Shown piece after piece: positions 18,344-25,806 of a stretch of 64,000 nucleotides of DNA. Under the pieces are notes generated by a model, which was not told the origin of the DNA, did no database searches, and saw nothing but the letters and a program-made list of their open reading frames with translations. This DNA comes from an uncultured Flavobacteriales bacterium (GTDB lineage: Bacteria > Bacteroidota > Bacteroidia > Flavobacteriales_D > Crocinitomicaceae), in NCBI GenBank assembly GCA_943789205.1, contig CALSTG010000001.1, forward strand, positions 982,435 to 1,046,434, in the 5' to 3' direction. Position numbers and translations under genes: made by a program. Every line of letters starts with the position of its first letter. Position 1 is the stretch's first letter.

Positions 18344-21235
18344 ATGAGAAACCTTTATTCATTATTGTTCTTAATCATGTCTAGTTCTTATGCCGTATTT
18401 GGACAGAACGGAATCATAAGAGGATCCGTTATTGATGGATCTACAGGAGAATCCTTACCCATGGTAAAAATTCAAGTGGAAGGATTAAATAAAGGAGCCT
18501 TCTCAGATCTTGATGGAAAGTTTGAGATTACTATGCCAGTTGGTTCATACAATCTTATTTTCTCCATGTATTCCTATAACAATACAGCAATAAATGGTGT
18601 AGAAGTGACAGCAGAAAAAGTGACCCTTGTTGAAAATACGGAATTGCAGGCGCAAGTCACAGAGTTTGGAGAAGTCACTGTACAAGCAGAGTACAAAAAA
18701 AATACAGAAAATGCGATTCTTCGCATGAAACTGAAATCGGCAAATATGATTGATGGAATTTCTGCTTCAAGTTTTAGAAAAACAGGTGACTCAGATGCTG
18801 CCTCTGCCATGCGGAGAGTACCAGGCATCTCGGTGGCCAATGGAAAATATATTTTTATTCGAGGCATTGGAGACAGATACAATAAAACCATTTTAAATGG
18901 TTTAGATATTCCGGGGCTGGATCCTGACCGGAATACGCTACAAATGGATATTTTCCCTACCTCGCTAATTGACAACATGGTTGTTAATAAAACGTTCAGT
19001 GCTGAGCTTCCGGCAGATTTTACAGGAGGGCTTGTAAATATTGAGCTCGCCAGCTTTCCAAATCAAAAAACACAAAGTATTACTGTTCGAACAGGGTATA
19101 ATCCAAATTTCCATTTGCGAAGTGATTATCTCGACTATGAAGGAGGCAAGCTTGATTTTCTAGGGTTCGATGATGGAACAAGAGAAATTCCAGCAGAAAC
19201 AAATATCCCGTCTTTTGTGCAAACACTTGGCAGCAATACAGCAGCAGCAGATCGTTATGCAGATATTTTAAATTCCTTTAATAAGACGCTTGCAGCAAAA
19301 GAATCACAAAGTTTTTTAGATGGTGGTTTAGCAATGAATTTTGGGAATCAAATCAAAAAAGAAAAAAGAACCATCGCCTACAATTTTATGGTCAATTACA
19401 GAAACAATACTGAATTCTATAGAGATGCATTATTTGCGAGGTATGGACTCCCTGGGGATCCAGACAAAACAGAAATGGATACGCTTGAATATCAAAAAGG
19501 TGATTATGGTGTTAATACAGTGATGCTTAGCTCGCTTGCCGGGTTTGCAGTAAAAACACTAAAGGCAAAATACAGCATTACGGCGATGCACCTTCAAAAT
19601 GGCGAATCAAGTGCGGGTGTTTTTGATTTCATCAATAATGATGAGGGCTCCTACTTTACGGGATACCAACATAATCTATCCTACAGCCAAAAATCGTTAT
19701 CTAACCTTCATCTCGCTGCCAAATATAAATTCGAAGAAAAAAATTGGGACCTAGAATGGAAACTATCACCTACATTCTCTAGAATTAAGGATCCAGATAT
19801 TCGTTTTACTAGATACGAAAATGTAAACGATGGTGGCGTAAGAATTAGCTCTGAATCAGGTTTTCCAGAGCGTATATGGAGAGATCTTTCAGAAATCAAC
19901 GGTGTTGCAATTATCGCTGGAAAGAAAACCTACACCGCATTCGGAACTAAGGCATATTTAAAATTAGGTTCGCGATATACCTATAAGCAAAGAGATTTCT
20001 CGATTAAGAACTTTCAAGTCAATGTAAGAGGAGATATTCCACTTACAGGGGATCCAGACGAATTGTTTCAAGATGAAAATCTATGGCCTTATCTCGGTAA
20101 TCCTCAAGAAGGAACCACAATTGATACGCCATTTTTACCCAACAACCCCAATACCTTTAATTCTAGTATAAGTAATGCTTCAGGATACGTGTCGAATGAA
20201 ATGACAATCGGCAAAAAATTTAAGTCCATTATCGGTATAAGAGCTGAGTATTACACACACAGATATACAGGTCAGGATCAATTGGGGACAAATGTTTTGA
20301 ATAATGAAAAAGTTCTTGAAAACCTCGGGATATTTCCAGCTTTGAACTTGGTCTATTCAGTGACGGAAAATCAAAATTTAAGACTTTCCTACGGAAAAAC
20401 CATCGCTAGACCGTCATTCAAGGAGCTTTCATATGCTGAGATTTTCGACCCAATCACAGGTAGAACCTTTGTTGGTGGATTATTTCGGGATGCAGATAAC
20501 GCGACAGGAATTGTTTATTGGGATGGAGAATTGACAAGTACAGATATACATAACCTAGATTTCAGATGGGAGGTATTCCCTAGTAAAGGACGTACCGTTT
20601 CTATCAGTGCCTTTTACAAAAAGTTTATTAACCCTATTGAAATCATTCAGTACGCCACACAACCAGGTGCTTTTCAGCCAAGAAATGTAGGCGACGGACA
20701 AGTCCTTGGAGGAGAATTCGAGATTCGTGAAAACCTAAGCTGGATTAGTGAGAAGACAGAGGCATTTGATTTTGTGTTAAATGTTACGGTTGTGGATTCT
20801 CGAATTGACTTAAGCCAAACAGAATATGACAGCCGCGTGGCTAACGCAAGAACAGGGCAGGTAATCGAAACCTTCAGAAAAATGGCCGGCCAAGCGCCCT
20901 ACATCATAAATGGTGGTTTTTCTTTTAATGGTGCGGAGAATGGGTTTTTTAGCAACTTTCAAGCAGGTCTGTTTTACAACGTTCAAGGGAAAACATTGCA
21001 GTTCGCAGGTATTGTTGATCGTCCCGATATTTACAGTGTGCCATTTCATAGCTTAAATTTTAATTTCAATAAGGCCTTTGGTAAAGACGAAATGTACAGC
21101 TTAGGTGTTAAAGTCACAAACTGTTTGAATGATAAACGGGAAAGTGTATTTGAATCTTACAATGCACAAAATCAATTCTTTTCACAGCTATCACCAGGGG
21201 TTTCAGGTTCGATAAGGTTTAGAATCAATTTATAA
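18344..21235 (+). CDS. TonB-dependent receptor, probable phosphate-locus outer-membrane transporter
   Basis: This 963-aa outer-membrane receptor has a signal peptide ending near SYAVFGQ, a carboxypeptidase-regulatory-like domain (~24-100, GSVIDGSTGESLPMVKIQVEG), a plug (~130-230, SAMRRVPGISVANGKYIFIR and NGLDIPGLDPDR) and a 22-stranded-type barrel ending RFRINL. It is intact. The ligand cannot be read; the neighbouring PhoB-like regulator and Na/Pi cotransporter suggest a phosphorus compound or polyphosphate. It may be cotranscribed with the preceding lipoprotein gene (gap 79 nt) or use its own promoter at 18285. A strong terminator follows. Confidence 0.92.
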   Translation: MRNLYSLLFLIMSSSYAVFGQNGIIRGSVIDGSTGESLPMVKIQVEGLNKGAFSDLDGKFEITMPVGSYNLIFSMYSYNNTAINGVEVTAEKVTLVENTELQAQVTEFGEVTVQAEYKKNTENAILRMKLKSANMIDGISASSFRKTGDSDAASAMRRVPGISVANGKYIFIRGIGDRYNKTILNGLDIPGLDPDRNTLQMDIFPTSLIDNMVVNKTFSAELPADFTGGLVNIELASFPNQKTQSITVRTGYNPNFHLRSDYLDYEGGKLDFLGFDDGTREIPAETNIPSFVQTLGSNTAAADRYADILNSFNKTLAAKESQSFLDGGLAMNFGNQIKKEKRTIAYNFMVNYRNNTEFYRDALFARYGLPGDPDKTEMDTLEYQKGDYGVNTVMLSSLAGFAVKTLKAKYSITAMHLQNGESSAGVFDFINNDEGSYFTGYQHNLSYSQKSLSNLHLAAKYKFEEKNWDLEWKLSPTFSRIKDPDIRFTRYENVNDGGVRISSESGFPERIWRDLSEINGVAIIAGKKTYTAFGTKAYLKLGSRYTYKQRDFSIKNFQVNVRGDIPLTGDPDELFQDENLWPYLGNPQEGTTIDTPFLPNNPNTFNSSISNASGYVSNEMTIGKKFKSIIGIRAEYYTHRYTGQDQLGTNVLNNEKVLENLGIFPALNLVYSVTENQNLRLSYGKTIARPSFKELSYAEIFDPITGRTFVGGLFRDADNATGIVYWDGELTSTDIHNLDFRWEVFPSKGRTVSISAFYKKFINPIEIIQYATQPGAFQPRNVGDGQVLGGEFEIRENLSWISEKTEAFDFVLNVTVVDSRIDLSQTEYDSRVANARTGQVIETFRKMAGQAPYIINGGFSFNGAENGFFSNFQAGLFYNVQGKTLQFAGIVDRPDIYSVPFHSLNFNFNKAFGKDEMYSLGVKVTNCLNDKRESVFESYNAQNQFFSQLSPGVSGSIRFRINL

Positions 21236-21254
21236 ATAAAAGAATTTTACTTTT

Positions 21255-21288
21255 AAAAAAAGGCAAGGAGTGTTCCTTGCCTTTTTTT
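21255..21288. terminator. Strong bidirectional terminator after the TonB receptor
   Basis: The perfect 8-bp stem GGCAAGGA/TCCTTGCC with loop GTGT is flanked by an A-run and a T7 run, so it can terminate transcription in both directions. It closes the phosphate-response locus. Confidence 0.9.
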
Positions 21289-21363
21289 ATGGAACTTATT
21301 TTTGGTTTTATTTTAGGATGCTGAACCTTTCAATTCGAAGGTTGTACACGAATAAAAAAAGAG

Positions 21364-22005
21364 ATGAGCGAGCGCCTAAAAATCGAAACACCATGCCATG
21401 AGGACTGGACCAAAATGTCCCCAAATAAGGAAGGTCGTCATTGTGGACTTTGTGATAAAACCGTAGTGGATTTTACGGTAATGTCGCAGGAAGAAATCAC
21501 AAACTACCTCTCTCATAATAGTAAAACTCATATTTGTGGCCGCATATTGGCCCCCAGAAAAAAAGAACCTGCGATTCAAATAAAACTAAACCAGCTCTAT
21601 AAAAATATAGAGCGTCAAATTCGCTTCAAGCCACTGCGTATATCGCTACTTGGATCCTTGAGCTTAATCATGCTCATTTCAGGGTGTACCGAAAATCACA
21701 ATTCAGATGGGGTAAAAAAGCGACAGGTCCGACGCATTATTCATACGGATACATTGATTGGGGATACCATAGCGCCAGAGATTCAAAAAGAAACGAATCC
21801 AATTAGAGAAACAACACTTGGAAATATAGCGCAACCAGACTTTCACAAATCCTCCAACGAAACCATACAAAATACAACACCCCCAGAAGCTGTCCCTATT
21901 GTTGGAAAGGTCATTTACCAACAAGAATTAATGGGCGAAGTTAAACCACTTGACTCAAATAAGGAGGATACTAATACGCAATTTAAAAAAGACGCCATAA
22001 ACTAA
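21364..22005 (+). CDS. CxxC-containing single-span membrane protein, function unknown
   Basis: This 213-aa protein has an N-terminal Cys-rich module (~9-62): PCHEDWTKMSPNKEGRHC, then GLCDKTVVDFTVMSQEEI and HICGR. Its four cysteines (11, 27, 30, 58) look like a cytoplasmic zinc- or heme-type site. One membrane segment follows (~91-107, LRISLLGSLSLIMLISG), then a Thr/Pro/Asn-rich, low-complexity periplasmic tail (~110-213). The same N-terminal module occurs in several Bacteroidota proteins, often before carboxypeptidase-like domains, but I know no function for it. It stands alone behind the receptor terminator. Confidence 0.7.
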   Translation: MSERLKIETPCHEDWTKMSPNKEGRHCGLCDKTVVDFTVMSQEEITNYLSHNSKTHICGRILAPRKKEPAIQIKLNQLYKNIERQIRFKPLRISLLGSLSLIMLISGCTENHNSDGVKKRQVRRIIHTDTLIGDTIAPEIQKETNPIRETTLGNIAQPDFHKSSNETIQNTTPPEAVPIVGKVIYQQELMGEVKPLDSNKEDTNTQFKKDAIN

Positions 22006-22027
22006 AACTAAGCCTATCTAAAAACCC

Positions 22028-22035
22028 TACCTTTG
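22028..22035 (+). promoter_or_regulatory. Predicted -7 promoter element for proC
   Basis: TACCTTTG followed by C exactly matches TAnnTTTG and lies 17 nt before the ATG. Confidence 0.5.
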
Positions 22036-22052
22036 CCGCCAAATTCATTCCT

Positions 22053-22838
22053 ATGGAAGGCAAAAACATCACCATTATTGGCTGTGGAAATTTAGGGCAA
22101 GCCATCTTAAAAGGCCTCATCAAAAGTAAGAACCAGGTTAATCTTGTGGCCACAAAAAGAGATCCAGACCCTATAAAGCATTTCGAGAAAGAGGGCGTTC
22201 GTATTCTTGGCGACAATATCAAAGCAATTGAAAATGCAGACCTCATTTTATTGGCCCTAAAACCGTACAATGTCTTAGAGGTAATAAAAGATTTAGCGCC
22301 ACATATAGATGCAACAAAACAGGTTGTTGTCTCACTCGCAACGGGTGTGACGCTTTTGACCTTAAGGGAGACCGTTCAAAGTGACATCCCCATCTATAGG
22401 GCGATGCCAAATACAGCTGCAGATGTTTGTGCATCAATGACCTGCATTGCTTCAAATCATTCAAGCCATGACAAGCTCGTAGAAGCATGCTTTAATACCA
22501 TTGGAAGTACGATTCGAATTGATGAAAAACTAATGGATGCCGCTACTGTTTTGGGTGCTTGTGGTGTTGCATTTGTTCTTCGTTTTATGCGTGGTATGGT
22601 ACAAGGAGGTGTTCAAATTGGCTTTGACTCAAAAACCGCAAGTACCATTGTCAACCAGACCGTTAAAGGTGCAGCAGAGCTGCTCATTTCTGGCGGTCAG
22701 CACCCTGAATTTGAGATTGATAAGGTAACTACGCCAAAAGGATGTACCATATCGGGGCTCAATGAAATGGAGCACAATGGATTTAGCTCGGCACTCATTA
22801 AAGGAATTGTAAGCTCGTTTGATGCCATTGATTCATAA
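22053..22838 (+). CDS. proC: Pyrroline-5-carboxylate reductase
   Basis: This is a 261-aa ProC, which reduces 1-pyrroline-5-carboxylate to proline with NAD(P)H, the last step of proline synthesis. The Rossmann motif GCGNLGQA is at residues 10-17. The YRAMPNTAA motif (here IYRAMPNTAADVCASMTC) and the C-terminal region AATVLGACGVAFVLRFM, VKGAAELL and TTPKGCTISGLNEME match the family. Length is normal. It is followed by the DUF2461 gene after 42 nt. Confidence 0.94.
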   Translation: MEGKNITIIGCGNLGQAILKGLIKSKNQVNLVATKRDPDPIKHFEKEGVRILGDNIKAIENADLILLALKPYNVLEVIKDLAPHIDATKQVVVSLATGVTLLTLRETVQSDIPIYRAMPNTAADVCASMTCIASNHSSHDKLVEACFNTIGSTIRIDEKLMDAATVLGACGVAFVLRFMRGMVQGGVQIGFDSKTASTIVNQTVKGAAELLISGGQHPEFEIDKVTTPKGCTISGLNEMEHNGFSSALIKGIVSSFDAIDS

Positions 22839-22880
22839 GAAATCCTTATTTTCAGTACGCAAAAAACAAAACTGTGGAAC

Positions 22881-23546
22881 ATGCTACACCCTTCTATCTT
22901 TCCATTTCTAGATGAGCTTCGAGAAAACAACAACCGTGATTGGTTCAAAGCCAATAAACACAAACATGATGAAGCAAGAGCACATGTAGTTCAATTCACA
23001 CAAGCACTATTTGAGTGTTTGAGTGACGAAAACCAGCTGGATCGTCAAAAAGTATTTCGGGTCTATCGAGACGTGCGTTTTTCAAAAAACAAAACCCCGT
23101 ATAAATCTCATTTCGGCATCGGATTTCACCGTATTAAGCCACAGTTTCGTGGAGGATATTACCTACACCTTGAACCAGGGGCCGCATTCATTGGCGCTGG
23201 GTTTTGGGGGCCAAATAAAGACGATCTCTTTCGAGTCCGAAAAGAAATAGAAATGGACCCTGAATACTTTGAGAAGATGTCAACGGCGAAAACCCTAACA
23301 GGAATTTGGGGAGCCATGAAAGGGGACCAATTAAAAACTGCACCCAAAGGTTTTGACAAGGAAGATCCAGGGATTAAAAACCTGCGTTTTAAGCAATATA
23401 TCTTTACCAAAGAAATACCTGATGAACTACTTTATGATAAAAATTTCGAGCAATGGATGGTGGATCATTTTAATGCCATACGCCCCTTCTTGGATTATAT
23501 GGGCGAGGTGCTTACCTCAGACCTCAACGGAGAGTCTCTCCTCTAA
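22881..23546 (+). CDS. DUF2461 family protein
   Basis: This 221-aa cytoplasmic protein matches DUF2461 (TIGR02453): FPFLDELRENNNRDWFKANK at the N-terminus, RVYRDVRFSKNKTPYKSHFGIGF in the middle and GGYYLHLEPG thereafter. The family is widespread but has no assigned function. No signal peptide or membrane segment is seen. Probably cotranscribed with proC. Confidence 0.9.
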   Translation: MLHPSIFPFLDELRENNNRDWFKANKHKHDEARAHVVQFTQALFECLSDENQLDRQKVFRVYRDVRFSKNKTPYKSHFGIGFHRIKPQFRGGYYLHLEPGAAFIGAGFWGPNKDDLFRVRKEIEMDPEYFEKMSTAKTLTGIWGAMKGDQLKTAPKGFDKEDPGIKNLRFKQYIFTKEIPDELLYDKNFEQWMVDHFNAIRPFLDYMGEVLTSDLNGESLL

Positions 23547-23612
23547 AAGCCAATAAGGAAAGGGCTTCACAATGGAAAAATAAAGATGTATCTTGTGCCT
23601 TACGTTTTCAAA

Positions 23613-23813
23613 CTACATCATGGTAATTATCAGCCCTGAAATATAATCGACCTTTTCTTTGTTCTCTTGTTCTCGAGCAACTTCCAAGCCCTTGAAGTAC
23701 CATTTAAAAGACTCGTCTTCATCTCCATTCTTACTGGCTAAATCGCCCATTTTGATGTAGTCAATGATATTACTGGAAGGCATAATCTTGATCGTTTTTT
23801 CTACTATATCCAT
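23613..23813 (-). CDS. Small TPR-like hypothetical protein
   Basis: This 66-aa ORF encodes a helical protein resembling a short Sel1/TPR unit: MGDLASKNGDEDESFKWYFKGLEVAREQENKEK. It has no antisense rival, since it lies in a gap between plus-strand genes. It could be a real small protein or a remnant of a larger TPR protein. Function unknown. Confidence 0.5.
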   Translation of the reverse strand: MDIVEKTIKIMPSSNIIDYIKMGDLASKNGDEDESFKWYFKGLEVAREQENKEKVDYISGLIITMM

Positions 23814-23982
23814 GTCTCAAATTGTACACAAAGAAAGTTATACATCTTCTAATGGGTGTTAACTCAATGATAATAAATCATGAAGTGTTTATGTCTAGCC
23901 GTTCGTCCTTCTTTTTAAGCGGAAGTTCAATAGCATCAAACGAATAATTTGTACATTTAGATTAAATCACTAAAACATTAAA

Positions 23983-24321
23983 ATGGAGAATTTATCAATG
24001 TTGGCCCAAATCGCCGTTGCCCTATCAGTAGCTTTTGTATGGACTTTTCGCTACCACAACGTCATCGCAGAATTTAAAACCTTTGGCTTAAGTGATTTGA
24101 CGAGAAATTTAGTGGGTGTCTCTAAAATTGCATTGGCGACTTTGTTAGTCACAGGGATTTGGTTTCCAGCAGTCTTATTGCCGGCATCGCTGCTCATGGC
24201 ATTCTTTATGGTTTCTGCTCAGGGATTTCACTTTAAAATTAAGAATACCTTCATTAAGCACCTTCCCTCTCTTATTTTACTGGTTCTTTGTGCCTTCATT
24301 GCTTTTGAAGCCATGAACTAA
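23983..24321 (+). CDS. DoxX-like small membrane protein (first of a pair)
   Basis: This 112-aa protein has about four membrane helices. It resembles DoxX_2-type proteins: AEFKTFGLSDLTRNLVGVSKIALA, then a long hydrophobic run, with conserved FKIK before the last helix. DoxX-family proteins are linked to respiration or redox balance, but this subgroup has no defined role. The next gene, 6 nt downstream, is a related small membrane protein. Confidence 0.75.
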   Translation: MENLSMLAQIAVALSVAFVWTFRYHNVIAEFKTFGLSDLTRNLVGVSKIALATLLVTGIWFPAVLLPASLLMAFFMVSAQGFHFKIKNTFIKHLPSLILLVLCAFIAFEAMN

Positions 24322-24327
24322 GCTAGA

Positions 24328-24660
24328 ATGGACATATTTAGAATCTGCATTCTATTCTCGAGCATTTCTTTCTTTTTTTACTCAATATACTACTTCATCT
24401 CCGCCAGGATGAAAGATGAATTGAAGCGATTGGGCATGCAAAATTTAGGAAGGGTAATCGTCATCTGTCAATTTCTTGGCGCTACCGGACTACTACTTGG
24501 TTTTATTTACAAGCCTTTATGGAGCGTTTCTTCTTTGGGGCTTGCATTACTTATGTTTTGTGGTTTAGCCGTTCGATTTCGATCAAAGGACAGCCTTTGG
24601 GTTTCTCTACCGGCACTGTTCTATTTGATCTTAAATTCCTATATCTTTTTTTATGCATAA
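24328..24660 (+). CDS. DoxX-like small membrane protein (second of a pair)
   Basis: This 110-aa protein has four predicted helices and the same layout as its neighbour: an N-terminal helix, a short polar segment (RMKDELKRLGMQNLGRVIVICQFLGATGLLLGF), then a R/K-rich turn (VRFRSKDSLW) before the last helix. It is probably a diverged paralogue by tandem duplication. A terminator hairpin follows directly. Confidence 0.75.
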   Translation: MDIFRICILFSSISFFFYSIYYFISARMKDELKRLGMQNLGRVIVICQFLGATGLLLGFIYKPLWSVSSLGLALLMFCGLAVRFRSKDSLWVSLPALFYLILNSYIFFYA

Positions 24661-24662
24661 AT

Positions 24663-24694
24663 AAAACAGCCACACATAATGCATTGGCGGTTTT
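24663..24694 (+). terminator. Terminator after the DoxX-like pair
   Basis: A 10-bp stem AAAACAGCCA/TGGCGGTTTT with one mismatch around a 12-nt loop ends in T4, just after the stop at 24660. Confidence 0.6.
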
Positions 24695-24775
24695 AATAAA
24701 GCAACTACTATTTATAAGAACATCGAATTATTTAGAAACATTAATCTAAATTAAGAACGACAATAGCAAAAAAAA

Positions 24776-24799
24776 GCCTCGCGATATGGCGAGGCTTTT
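24776..24799. terminator. Terminator after the thioredoxin-like gene (bidirectional)
   Basis: The perfect 7-bp stem GCCTCGC/GCGAGGC is flanked by an A-run and T4, working for the minus-strand thioredoxin-like gene ending at 24818 and possibly the plus strand. Confidence 0.8.
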
Positions 24800-24817
24800 A
24801 AATATAAATGGAATAAA

Positions 24818-25486
24818 TTATTCACCAAAAGCAAATATTTTTTTTGTAGTACCGTCAGCATAAACATAAATAAGCGGCGTGTTCGCTTTGAATTCAGTTT
24901 CGCGGCCCATATGGTCTAAAATTTTAACCACTACTTTTTCTGATCCTATCATGTCCATAACATTAGCTGATTGGAGCCATTGATCGCTAAGAATGTGGTT
25001 CAAAGTATTCATGTCATGACCACTATAAGCGAGTGTGCTTGCGCCCGGGTTTTCTGCATTAGGAATGAACAATAAAAACCAAGGTAGTGTAGTTGCCCCA
25101 CTCTGCGTGTATTTATTAATGTATGCTTGAAGCTCACTTTCAATATTAATAAAGGAAGGATAACTTGTTCCATGTTCTACGCTCCAAAGGTCTGCATCAT
25201 CACAGTTAGCAGTATTAAAATCGTAATCTTCGTGAATGAATCCAAACACCTTGACGTTTTCACTCATTGTGTTTTGCCAAAGACTCTCAGTCGCTTGAAC
25301 ACCTGCAATGCTCCCTGCACACCATAAACTTGAAAAGTTCATGACAACTGCTTTTCCCTTAGAAAGCTCTGTATACATGCTGTATTCATTTCCTTCACAC
25401 GTCGTAAGCGTCCAGTTTGGAACTTGTGCGGTTAAGGCTAATGTAAGCCCCATAAATAATGTAATTAAAGACATTTTCATACTCAA
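24818..25486 (-). CDS. Secreted thioredoxin-like protein with T9SS-like C-terminus
   Basis: This 222-aa protein has a signal peptide (ending about TAQ) and a redoxin-like fold: VVMNFSSLWCAGSIAGVQATESLW, then FGFIHEDYDFN and LPWFLLFIPN. The active-site-like position has only one Cys (C56, WCAGS), so it cannot form the usual dithiol. The last ~40 residues (VVVKILDHMGRETEFKANTPLIYVYADGTTKKIFAF) resemble the short C-terminal sorting region seen in many flavobacterial T9SS cargo. It probably acts outside the cell or at its surface. Single gene with its own promoter and terminator. Confidence 0.75.
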   Translation of the reverse strand: MSMKMSLITLFMGLTLALTAQVPNWTLTTCEGNEYSMYTELSKGKAVVMNFSSLWCAGSIAGVQATESLWQNTMSENVKVFGFIHEDYDFNTANCDDADLWSVEHGTSYPSFINIESELQAYINKYTQSGATTLPWFLLFIPNAENPGASTLAYSGHDMNTLNHILSDQWLQSANVMDMIGSEKVVVKILDHMGRETEFKANTPLIYVYADGTTKKIFAFGE

Positions 25487-25506
25487 TATTTTTATATTTC
25501 AGGGCG

Positions 25507-25514
25507 CAAAAGTA
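25507..25514 (-). promoter_or_regulatory. Predicted -7 promoter element for the thioredoxin-like gene
   Basis: The minus strand reads TACTTTTG followed by C, an exact TAnnTTTG match 20 nt upstream of the ATG. Confidence 0.5.
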
Positions 25515-25599
25515 CACATTCTTTCATAGTAACAAACAATTTATAAGTGATTTTTATTTTTTATATCTTATTTATTCAGAGGGTGTTACACAATTTATT

Positions 25600-25768
25600 A
25601 AGTGTGTATTTGACACAAAGTGCGTTAGGCCTAGCTTTTTTTGAGCATGCTTCATGAATACCATTAACTTAGTCGTATGAAAAGACTTGCCATAGGGTGG
25701 CAAAAATAAAATATTCATTTTATCGTTTTGTAGTTAAAGAGGTTTGGGTATAACCCCAAACTTTTTTT
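25600..25768 (+). ncRNA. Candidate structured RNA ending in a terminator (no gene upstream)
   Basis: The 320-nt gap between a divergent minus-strand gene and the AsmA-like gene contains two clean plus-strand hairpins: TTGCCA/TGGCAA at 25687-25703 and the terminator at 25742-25768. No plus-strand ORF precedes them, so a terminator here implies a short transcript or a leader attenuator for the gene starting at 25807. The 5' end is a guess; no exact promoter is seen. Confidence 0.3.
25742..25768 (+). terminator. Rho-independent terminator-like hairpin before the AsmA-like gene
   Basis: The perfect 7-bp stem GTTTGGG/CCCAAAC around TATAAC is followed immediately by a T7 run. It lies 39 nt upstream of the AsmA-like start, with no coding sequence before it on this strand. 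Confidence 0.75.
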
Positions 25769-25806
25769 AATTTATAACCATATCTTTAGCACACCTTAAT
25801 GCATTC

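Noticed and set aside
24519-24749. 76-aa plus-strand ORF overlapping the second DoxX-like gene
   Set aside because: It is out of frame with a clear membrane-protein gene and runs through a terminator hairpin; a shadow ORF.
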